Shown here: positions 1 to 5,861 of the stretch, one piece after another
How positions within the stretch are numbered: the first letter of the stretch is position 1
How the letters are laid out: every line of letters begins with the position of its first letter
Assembly: GCA_018695965.1 (NCBI GenBank)
Contig: JABHQB010000033.1
Span: forward strand, 1 to 5,861
Source of the DNA: Flavobacteriales bacterium
GTDB lineage: Bacteria > Bacteroidota > Bacteroidia > Flavobacteriales > BACL11
DNA length: 5,861 nt
Direction: 5' to 3'
Position numbers and translations under genes: made by a program
The notes under the pieces: model-generated
Told to the model about the DNA's origin: nothing
The model's input: only the letters and a program-made list of their open reading frames with translations
Databases searched by the model: none

Positions 1-68
1 AACTCCCCCAGGACAGGAATGTAGCAAGGGTATTAGGTTGTAGCGGTGCGATATAAGTAGCTTACCCT
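1..68 (+). ncRNA. ffs: Signal recognition particle RNA, small bacterial type, 5' part cut off by the window edge
   Basis: This is the RNA scaffold of the signal recognition particle, which binds Ffh and targets nascent membrane proteins to FtsY and the translocon. The diagnostic part is the helix-8 tip. Positions 13-15 (ACA) pair with 20-22 (TGT) around the GGAA tetraloop at 16-19. This is flanked by AGG at 10-12 and the invariant AGCA at 23-26, and then by CCC at 7-9 pairing with GGG at 28-30. This is the conserved Ffh-binding arrangement of asymmetric and symmetric loops. The downstream segment at about 42-67, with GCGGTGCGATA and GTAGCTTACCC, fits the 3' strand of the long SRP stem. Its 5' pairing partner would lie outside the window. 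The family is usually about 100 nt, so roughly 30 nt are missing on the left. The exact 3' end (about 66-70) is estimated, and no intrinsic terminator is evident after it. Confidence 0.85.
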
Positions 69-85
69 TAATTTATATACAGTTT

Positions 86-271
86 CTAACATCTCCAAGG
101 TCCCTTATTATAGTCCTTATAACTGTCAATCATTTCCTTCATTTTTCTATCCTGTTCTTCAAGCACTTCCTCATGCATTTCTTTTATTGGACTTAAAAAA
201 AGGTAATCTACATATAAATCAAAAACATACTCAATGAAAAAGAAAAAACAATAGCTATGTACATCCACCAC
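86..271 (-). CDS. Doubtful small hypothetical protein, 61 aa, downstream of recG
   Basis: I do not recognise this frame. It has no ATG at its 5' end: the first usable codons are two consecutive GTGs (271 and 268), and the frame is closed upstream by a TAA at 290-292. The N-terminal half is hydrophobic and aromatic (YCFFFFIEYVF, then DLYVDYLFL). The C-terminal half is charged and helix-like (EEVLEEQDRKMKEMID) and ends in GPWRC. This would suit a tiny single-pass membrane protein with a cytoplasmic tail. An internal ATG (residue 32) would give only the 30-residue charged tail. The frame lies in the same direction as recG, 85 bp after its stop. A TAGTTTTG box matching the phylum's -7 consensus lies at 338-345 on this strand, but no -33 TTG is properly spaced from it. 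It may be a real small gene, a decayed gene end or a chance frame. Confidence 0.28.
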   Translation of the reverse strand: MVDVHSYCFFFFIEYVFDLYVDYLFLSPIKEMHEEVLEEQDRKMKEMIDSYKDYNKGPWRC

Positions 272-356
272 TTCAACTTTTATTTTGAATTATCTTTTCT
301 GTAAAATTCCCAGTTTACAATAATAAATTTATTTCTACAAAACTATAAAAAACAAA

Positions 357-2456
357 TTAAGAAATTCTACTCCACCCTGATCTCTCTTTTGCATAAGGTA
401 AATATGCTTTTAAAATATTTTTGTTTTCTTCTTTTTCTAAGTTTTCATCTTCTTCCAATAATTTAACAGCTACATTTCGCGAGTACTCTAAAATATTACT
501 ATCTTTTACCAAATCGGCAATTTTAAATTGCAACGCTCCAGATTGTTGGGTTCCCATCATATCTCCAGCTCCTCTCAAACGTAAATCTACCTCAGATATC
601 TTAAATCCGTCAGAAGTTTCTACCATTGTTTTCAATCTTTCTTTTCCTTCATTACTTACTTTATTTCCACTAATAAGTATACAATACGATTGTTCTGCTC
701 CCCTACCTACTCTACCTCTGAGTTGGTGCATCTGAGAAAGTCCAAAACGCTCAGCACTTTCAATAATCATAACAGATGCATTCGGAACGTTTACCCCTAC
801 TTCAATGACGGTAGTAGCAACCATAATATCAGTTGTTCCATCTACAAATCGTTTCATCTCATATTCCTTATCTTCTGCTTTCATCTGTCCGTGTACTACT
901 GAAACCTGATATTGTGGCAAAGGAAAGTCTCTCTGCAAACTTTCAAATCCGTCCATTAGGTTTTTATAATCTAGTTTTTCACTTTCCTGTATCAGCGGAA
1001 AAACAATATATACTTGCCTGTCCAGTTTAATTTGATCTCTGACAAAACCAATAACTTTCAGTCTGTTGCTATCCGTTCTCCAAACCGTTTTCACCTCTTT
1101 CCTACCGGGAGGCATTTCATCTATTACCGACACCTCCAAATCTCCATACAAGGTCATGGATAAAGTTCGGGGGATAGGAGTTGCCGTCATCACCAACACA
1201 TGTGGAGGATAGTCGTTTTTCTTCCATAATTTTGATCTTTGAGAAACCCCAAATCTATGTTGCTCATCAATTATTACTAAACCCAAATTCTTAAACTTAA
1301 CCTTATCTTCCAACAAAGCGTGAGTTCCTATAAGAATATTTATTTTTCCACTTTCTAACTTTTCATGCAATTCTCTTCTCTGTTTAGTTTTACTAGAACC
1401 TGTCAGAATTCCAATCTCTAACTTCATATTTTTAGTAAAGTCTGAAATGGTTTCCATATGTTGCTGAGCAAGTATTTCGGTTGGAGCCATAATACAAGCT
1501 TGAAAGTTATTATCAACTGCCATTAGCATGCTTAAAAACGCCACTAATGTTTTCCCGCTACCAACATCACCTTGCAACAATCTGTTCATCTGTGCATTTA
1601 CTTGTACATCTTTTCGTATTTCTTTCAGCACTCTTTTTTGCGCACCGGTAAGTTCGAACGGAATATGATTATTGTAAAACTCATTAAAATTATCTCCAAT
1701 AATGGGGAAAGGATATCCTTTTAGTTTCTTTGTTCGAATTAATTTCAGTTTCAATAAATGCAGTTGTAAAAAGAAAAACTCTTCAAACTTCAATCTTTTT
1801 TGCGCCCGTATAAAATCATTGTTGTTTTTAGGAGTATGGATATTAACCAAGGATTCCTCTTTTGAGGGTAAATTCAACTCCTTAATTATTTTTTCAGAAA
1901 GAGTTTCTTCAATATCGTTTTTAAGTAACGGAAGTAAATTCTTTATCAGTTTTAAAATCCCTCTACTATTCAATCCTTTTGCAGAAAGTTTTTCGGAAGA
2001 ATGATACACCCCCTCTAAACCAACATGTGCTTTTTTATTATAGTCTTCCCACAAATCTGTTTCCGGATGAACAATATTAAAAGTGTTCCTAAATGCAGAT
2101 GGTTTACCAAAAACTAGATATTCAGTATTGATTTTTAAACTGCTCTTTATCCACCTTGCACCTTTAAACCAAACTAATTTTATTATTCCTGTATCATCTT
2201 CCAGATGTGCAATTAATCGTTTTACTCTGCCTCTACCAATATCTTCAAACTTAATTATTTTTCCTTTTATTTGTACAAAAGGTAAATCATCAACAATTTG
2301 AGAGATCTTAAATATTTTACTTTTATCCACATATCGGAAAGGGTAATAAGTAAGTAAATCTCTATAAGTAAAGATTCGTAATTCTTTTTTCAGTAAATCG
2401 GCCCTAGCAGGACCAACACCAGATAAAAAGTCTATGGGATTACTTAAAAGTTCCAT
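357..2456 (-). CDS. recG: ATP-dependent DNA helicase RecG
   Basis: RecG is a superfamily 2 double-stranded DNA translocase that remodels stalled replication forks and branch-migrates Holliday junctions during recombinational repair. At 699 aa it matches the usual size (E. coli about 693), and all domains are present. The N-terminal segment carries the FLSGVGPARADLL motif (residues 10-22). The wedge/OB-fold domain spans roughly 60-160. A Q-motif-like FELTGAQ sits at 267-273 and the Walker A GDVGSGKT at 296-303. Motif II is the RecG-typical DEQH at 397-400, followed by RFGV. Motif III is TAT at 424-426. Motif VI is QLRGRVGRG at 578-586. The C-terminal TRG region follows (GTQQSG at 635-640). The start at 2456 is supported because homologues begin with the same short lead before the GVGP motif. 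No frameshift or lost catalytic residue is seen. It is transcribed divergently from ftsB. Its 3' end faces ffs, and no clear terminator lies between them. Confidence 0.98.
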   Translation of the reverse strand: MELLSNPIDFLSGVGPARADLLKKELRIFTYRDLLTYYPFRYVDKSKIFKISQIVDDLPFVQIKGKIIKFEDIGRGRVKRLIAHLEDDTGIIKLVWFKGARWIKSSLKINTEYLVFGKPSAFRNTFNIVHPETDLWEDYNKKAHVGLEGVYHSSEKLSAKGLNSRGILKLIKNLLPLLKNDIEETLSEKIIKELNLPSKEESLVNIHTPKNNNDFIRAQKRLKFEEFFFLQLHLLKLKLIRTKKLKGYPFPIIGDNFNEFYNNHIPFELTGAQKRVLKEIRKDVQVNAQMNRLLQGDVGSGKTLVAFLSMLMAVDNNFQACIMAPTEILAQQHMETISDFTKNMKLEIGILTGSSKTKQRRELHEKLESGKINILIGTHALLEDKVKFKNLGLVIIDEQHRFGVSQRSKLWKKNDYPPHVLVMTATPIPRTLSMTLYGDLEVSVIDEMPPGRKEVKTVWRTDSNRLKVIGFVRDQIKLDRQVYIVFPLIQESEKLDYKNLMDGFESLQRDFPLPQYQVSVVHGQMKAEDKEYEMKRFVDGTTDIMVATTVIEVGVNVPNASVMIIESAERFGLSQMHQLRGRVGRGAEQSYCILISGNKVSNEGKERLKTMVETSDGFKISEVDLRLRGAGDMMGTQQSGALQFKIADLVKDSNILEYSRNVAVKLLEEDENLEKEENKNILKAYLPYAKERSGWSRIS

Positions 2457-2460
2457 GAGC

Positions 2461-2489
2461 TAAAAGTAAATACATTTTTTGATTTACAA
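2461..2489 (-). promoter_or_regulatory. Candidate recG promoter (Bacteroidota type)
   Basis: Read on the minus strand, a TTG at 2489-2487 is followed after 18 nt by TACTTTTA at 2468-2461. This fits the Bacteroidota -33 TTG / -7 TAnnTTTG pattern in 7 of 8 positions of the -7 box (last base A instead of G) and in spacing. The box ends only 4 nt before the recG ATG, so the transcript would have almost no leader. In sequence this AT-rich, such a match can easily arise by chance, hence the low confidence. Confidence 0.3.
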
Positions 2490-2498
2490 GGAATTTAA

Positions 2499-2522
2499 TA
2501 AAAATTGAAATTGAAATTTTTA
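2499..2522. repeat. AT-only inverted repeat with tandem hexamers between recG and ftsB
   Basis: TAAAAATT (2499-2506) and AATTTTTA (2515-2522) form a perfect 8-bp inverted repeat around an 8-nt loop. Overlapping it is a short tandem repeat, AAATTG-AAATTG-AAATTT (2502-2519). It lies midway between the two divergent starts. It could be an operator or a bent A-tract element, but stems made only of A and T are frequent by chance in such DNA. It is unlikely to be a terminator because neither gene ends here. Confidence 0.2.
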
Positions 2523-2548
2523 ACAATAAAATGAACTATTAAAACTCC

Positions 2549-2556
2549 TATATTTG
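2549..2556 (+). promoter_or_regulatory. -7 promoter box of the ftsB-mutase operon
   Basis: TATATTTG is a perfect match to the Bacteroidota -7 consensus TAnnTTTG recognised by the primary sigma factor of this phylum. It ends 4 nt before the ftsB ATG at 2561. A transcript start at the usual distance would therefore fall on or next to the start codon, giving a leaderless or nearly leaderless mRNA. No convincing -33 TTG is found 17-23 nt upstream; that stretch reads AACAATAAAA. The promoter probably drives ftsB and the closely spaced mutase gene together. Confidence 0.5.
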
Positions 2557-2560
2557 CAAT

Positions 2561-2863
2561 ATGTTAAAACTAAAAGAATTTTACGAAAAGATACCAGAGA
2601 TATTTAAAAACAAATATTTTATTGTTGGTTTTTTATTCCTTATTTGGATTAGCTTTTTAGATGAAAATAATTTAGTTTCACTGAATCAACAGATAAACAC
2701 ATTAGAAGAGAAACAAGAAATAATTGATAGCCTGGAAAATGAGATTTTCCAAATGGAGAACAAACTAGAACGACTAAATAATGACCGAAAAGAATTAGAA
2801 AAGTTTGCTAGAGAAAACTTCTTAATGAAAAAAGAAAATGAGGATATAATACTAATCAAATAG
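2561..2863 (+). CDS. ftsB: Septum formation initiator FtsB/DivIC-like cell division protein
   Basis: This is a small bitopic divisome protein. In characterised bacteria the family pairs with FtsL through a coiled coil and joins FtsQ/DivIB to activate septal peptidoglycan synthesis. The 100-aa product shows the full family layout. It has a short basic cytoplasmic N-terminus (1-17), one membrane segment at about 18-33 (YFIVGFLFLIWISF), a heptad-rich coiled coil at about 40-80, and the conserved distal motif FARENFLMKKENED at 82-95. The length is typical. The ATG at 2561 is the natural start because it leaves the right cytoplasmic length before the membrane segment. No Shine-Dalgarno sequence is visible, as is usual in this phylum. 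The gene heads a likely operon with the mutase gene, whose start is 7 bp after its stop. Placement of ftsB before mutA is, as I recall, common in Flavobacteriia, although the functions are unrelated. Confidence 0.92.
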   Translation: MLKLKEFYEKIPEIFKNKYFIVGFLFLIWISFLDENNLVSLNQQINTLEEKQEIIDSLENEIFQMENKLERLNNDRKELEKFARENFLMKKENEDIILIK

Positions 2864-2870
2864 AATGTAG

Positions 2871-5861
2871 ATGAGTAAATTATTTGATAATTTTAAAAAA
2901 GTAAGTTTACAGGATTGGAACGAAAAGATAATAAAAGACCTAAAAGGGTCTGATTATAAGGAAAAATTAGTCTCTTTTACAGATGGCATAAAAATTAATC
3001 CTGTATATTCAAACGAGAATATAGAAAGAATACACCCAATAAGTTTTCCTGATGATTGGATTTCTTTTCAGGAAATTGATGCAACTCAAGCAAAAACTGC
3101 AAATCAGAAAGCTCTACTAGCACTTAATAATAATGTCTCTGGATTATCATTGAGAAATCCAAATAATTTAGATCTTTTACTAAAAGGAATATCAGTGAAT
3201 GACATTGCAATTAAGTTTACTGATTACCATTCAGATTTTATAAATGAATGGAAATACTATTGTGATGTAAATAATATTACTATAACAGCTATTACTGATG
3301 AAAACACGATAATTCCGGAAGGAAAAACTTCAAAAGAACAAATAAATTCTGCTGTAGAATTGGGAGAAAAACAAGAAGGAGATATTTACTTTCAATTTGA
3401 TGTAGGAAGTAATTTCTTCTTAGAGATTGCTAAACTAAAAGCCTTTCGCATTTTATGGAAGAATAAAACTGGAAAAGATGCTTTTATCTTTACTCAGACA
3501 TCAAACAATAATAAGGAAACAGAATTTGAATACAACAATTTAATCCGAACTACTACTGAATGTATCTCAGCAATATTTGGAGGGTCGAACGGAATTTTAA
3601 TTCATTCTTTTTCTAATAAAAAATCTAACTTTTCTGAAAGAATTGCTAGAAATCAGCAAACAATTTTAAGAAAAGAAAGCTACTTAGATAAAGTAAAAAA
3701 CCCAACAAAAGGATCTTATTATGTAGAATATTTAATTTCAGAACTTTTAAGAGAAAATGATATTTATCAATTTAAAAATACAAAAAAATATATTTCAGAA
3801 TGGGAATCTGCAGAAGGTATTACAATAAAATCAGAATATAACATAGAAGACTTAAGGGATGTAGAACACACAAATTTTGTTGCAGGAATCGCTCCTAATT
3901 TAAGAGGTCCTTATTCTACAATGTATGTGATGCGTCCTTGGACTATCCGGCAATATGCAGGATTCTCTACTGCTGAAGAATCAAATGCATTTTATAGAAG
4001 GAACATAAAAGCAGGACAAAAAGGACTTTCTGTTGCATTCGATTTAGCAACACACAGAGGTTATGATTCCGATCATGAAAGAGTTATCGGAGATGTAGGA
4101 ATGGCTGGAGTAGCAATTGATTCTGTAGAAGACATGAGAATTTTATTTGATGAAATACCACTTGATAAAATGTCTGTTTCTATGACTATGAACGGAGCTG
4201 TTCTGCCAATACTTGCCTTTTATATAGTTGCAGCTGAAGAGCAAGGTATTTCTGCTGAAAAACTCAATGGAACTATTCAAAATGACATATTAAAGGAGTT
4301 TATGGTAAGAAATACTTATATATATCCTCCAAAAAATTCTATGAGAATTATTTCGGACATCTTTAAATTTACTTCAGAAAAGATGCCAAAATTTAATAGT
4401 ATTTCTATTTCTGGATATCATATGCAAGAAGCTGGAGCAACTGCTGATATTGAACTTGCTTACACCTTAGCAGATGGATTAGAATACATAAGAACTGGCA
4501 TTAAATCAGGAATGAAAATAGATGATTTTGCTCCAAGACTTTCATTCTTTTGGGGAATTGGAATGAATCATTTTATGGAAATAGCAAAACTTAGAGCGGG
4601 GAGATTACTTTGGGCAAAAATTGTGAAGGGATTTAATCCGAAAAACCCGAAATCAATGGCTCTGAGAACTCATTGTCAAACTAGTGGATGGAGTCTTACT
4701 GAACAAGACCCTTACAATAATGTAAGTAGAACATGTGTAGAAGCATTATCTGCTGTAATGGGAGGAACTCAAAGTTTACATACTAACGCGCTTGATGAAG
4801 CTATTGCTCTACCCACTGATTTCTCAGCAAAAATTGCCAGAAACACACAAATATATTTACAAAAAGAAACTGGCATATGCGATACAGTTGATCCATGGGG
4901 AGGAGCATATTATGTAGAAAAACTAACAGAAGAACTTGTTAAAAAATCATGGAAACATATACAAGAAATTGAAGAATTAGGAGGAATGACAAAAGCCATT
5001 GAAACAGGAATTCCGAAAATGAGAATTGAACAAGCTGCAGCTCGTAAACAATCTAGAATTGATAGTGGAAAAGACACAATTGTTGGAGTGAATTCAAATC
5101 AAATAGAAAAAGAAGATACAGAACTAGAAATACTAGAAATAGATAATACTTCTGTAAGAACTACTCAGATTGAAAGAATTAATAAAACTAAAAAAAATAG
5201 AGATTCTGAAAAAGTAGTTTTATCTTTACAAAAACTGATACAATCGTGTAAAAGTGGCAATGGAAACCTACTAGAATTAGCAGTAAACGCAGCCAGAAAC
5301 AGAGCTACACTTGGAGAGATATCAGATGCAATGGAGGAAGTTTATGGCAGATATGTTGCAAAAAACCAAACAATATCAGGAGTATATAAAATGGGAATAG
5401 AAAATAACGATATCTTTAAAGAAGCACTTGATTTCTCAGATAAATTTGCAAAACAATATGGAAGGAGACCAAGAATAATGATTGCCAAAATGGGGCAAGA
5501 TGGACACGATAGAGGAGCAAAAGTAGTAGCAACATCTTTTGCTGATTTAGGTTTTGATGTTGATGTAGGACCTTTGTTTCAAACTCCTGAAGAAGCTGCA
5601 AAACAAGCAGTAGAAAATGATGTACATATTATTGGAATATCATCTTTAGCTGCTGGTCACAAAACACTAGTTCCAAAAGTGATTTCTGCCTTAAGCGATT
5701 TTGGTCGTGAAGACATACTGGTAATTGCTGGAGGTGTTATTCCAAAACAAGATTATGATTATTTATTCAACACTGGGGTAAGTGGAATATTTGGGCCAGG
5801 CACAATAATTGCTGAATCAGCAATAGAAATCTTAAAGAAATTATTAAAAAATAATCAAGAA
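2871..5861 (+). CDS. Methylmalonyl-CoA mutase, natural fusion of a shortened small subunit with the catalytic large subunit (stop codon beyond window)
   Basis: This adenosylcobalamin enzyme interconverts (R)-methylmalonyl-CoA and succinyl-CoA, linking propionyl-CoA to the TCA cycle. One uninterrupted frame of 997 codons holds both subunits. Residues 1 to about 303 are MutA-like: start MSKLFDNF, then W16NEKI, DLKGSDY at 23-29, FDVGSNFFLEIAKLKAFRILW near 176-196, RTTTECISAIFGG at 226-238 and GSYYVE at 281-286. A 20-residue junction leads at about 308 into MutB. In MutB, RGPYSTMY is at 345-352, R355 and Y362 (R82 and Y89 of the Propionibacterium enzyme), R480 (R207) and H517 (H244). The B12 domain has K873, DxHxxG at 877-882 with axial ligand H879, S924-x-L926 and GG at 954-955. 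Tyr and Arg at the Y89 and R207 positions favour methylmalonyl-CoA over isobutyryl-CoA. The first ATG after an in-frame TAG (2868-2870) is the start. The C-terminus ends where homologues end, so it is nearly complete. Confidence 0.97.
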   Translation, partial: MSKLFDNFKKVSLQDWNEKIIKDLKGSDYKEKLVSFTDGIKINPVYSNENIERIHPISFPDDWISFQEIDATQAKTANQKALLALNNNVSGLSLRNPNNLDLLLKGISVNDIAIKFTDYHSDFINEWKYYCDVNNITITAITDENTIIPEGKTSKEQINSAVELGEKQEGDIYFQFDVGSNFFLEIAKLKAFRILWKNKTGKDAFIFTQTSNNNKETEFEYNNLIRTTTECISAIFGGSNGILIHSFSNKKSNFSERIARNQQTILRKESYLDKVKNPTKGSYYVEYLISELLRENDIYQFKNTKKYISEWESAEGITIKSEYNIEDLRDVEHTNFVAGIAPNLRGPYSTMYVMRPWTIRQYAGFSTAEESNAFYRRNIKAGQKGLSVAFDLATHRGYDSDHERVIGDVGMAGVAIDSVEDMRILFDEIPLDKMSVSMTMNGAVLPILAFYIVAAEEQGISAEKLNGTIQNDILKEFMVRNTYIYPPKNSMRIISDIFKFTSEKMPKFNSISISGYHMQEAGATADIELAYTLADGLEYIRTGIKSGMKIDDFAPRLSFFWGIGMNHFMEIAKLRAGRLLWAKIVKGFNPKNPKSMALRTHCQTSGWSLTEQDPYNNVSRTCVEALSAVMGGTQSLHTNALDEAIALPTDFSAKIARNTQIYLQKETGICDTVDPWGGAYYVEKLTEELVKKSWKHIQEIEELGGMTKAIETGIPKMRIEQAAARKQSRIDSGKDTIVGVNSNQIEKEDTELEILEIDNTSVRTTQIERINKTKKNRDSEKVVLSLQKLIQSCKSGNGNLLELAVNAARNRATLGEISDAMEEVYGRYVAKNQTISGVYKMGIENNDIFKEALDFSDKFAKQYGRRPRIMIAKMGQDGHDRGAKVVATSFADLGFDVDVGPLFQTPEEAAKQAVENDVHIIGISSLAAGHKTLVPKVISALSDFGREDILVIAGGVIPKQDYDYLFNTGVSGIFGPGTIIAESAIEILKKLLKNNQE

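Noticed and set aside
300..319. Inverted repeat TGTAAA / TTTACA with an 8-nt loop after recG, considered as a terminator
   Set aside because: The stem is only 6 bp and AT-rich, and no T-run follows it on either strand, so it does not meet the pattern of an intrinsic terminator.
322..333. Perfect palindrome AATAAATTTATT
   Set aside because: A 12-bp palindrome made only of A and T is expected by chance in spacer of this composition, and nothing nearby suggests an operator.
338..345. TAGTTTTG box on the minus strand as a promoter for the small frame at 86-271
   Set aside because: It matches the -7 consensus, but no TTG lies at the proper distance upstream and the gene it would serve is itself doubtful.
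421..2301. Several plus-strand open frames of 65-104 codons
   Set aside because: They lie entirely antisense to recG, which has complete helicase motifs. Their products are serine/phenylalanine-rich with no recognisable domains, as expected of shadow frames.
2871..3839. Treating the first part of the mutase frame as a separate mutA gene or pseudogene
   Set aside because: No stop codon separates it from the catalytic part. The frame is constant throughout and no internal start is better supported than the ATG at 2871.
5416..5601. Minus-strand frame of 61 codons, leucine/glutamine-rich
   Set aside because: It is antisense to the B12-binding domain of the mutase, which is clearly coding on the plus strand. 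Its composition reflects the complementary codons.

Overview
The window is AT-rich and reads as a piece of a Bacteroidota chromosome, most likely class Flavobacteriia. Four things point there. Coding is dense but no Shine-Dalgarno sequences are visible. Upstream of ftsB lies a perfect TAnnTTTG box, the -7 element of this phylum. The methylmalonyl-CoA mutase sequences are of Bacteroidota type. A short FtsB/DivIC gene sits directly before the mutase, an arrangement I recall from flavobacterial genomes. I cannot assign a genus.

Layout. Positions 1 to about 68 hold the 3' two-thirds of the small bacterial SRP RNA gene (ffs, + strand), cut by the left edge. Positions 69-356 hold one doubtful small reading frame on the - strand and are otherwise AT-rich spacer. 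Positions 357-2456 hold a complete recG on the - strand. A 104-bp divergent intergenic region follows, with a candidate start-proximal promoter on each side and an AT-only inverted repeat between them. On the + strand come ftsB (2561-2863) and, 7 bp later, one long open frame from 2871 to the last base of the window (997 codons, no stop reached).

The long frame is the most notable object. It encodes adenosylcobalamin-dependent methylmalonyl-CoA mutase as a single chain. A shortened small-subunit (MutA-like) module of about 300 residues runs in frame into a practically complete catalytic large subunit (MutB) with its C-terminal B12 domain. The two subunits are normally separate genes. Here the small subunit lacks its C-terminal part, the large subunit lacks its first 20-odd residues, and there is no stop or start between them. 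All key catalytic and cobalamin-binding residues are present in the large-subunit part. The protein ends at the position where homologues end, so probably only the stop codon is missing.

Functionally these are housekeeping genes: protein targeting to the membrane (SRP RNA), rescue of stalled replication forks (RecG), the divisome (FtsB/DivIC) and the link between propionyl-CoA and succinyl-CoA (mutase). I see no mobile element, CRISPR array, tRNA or rRNA.
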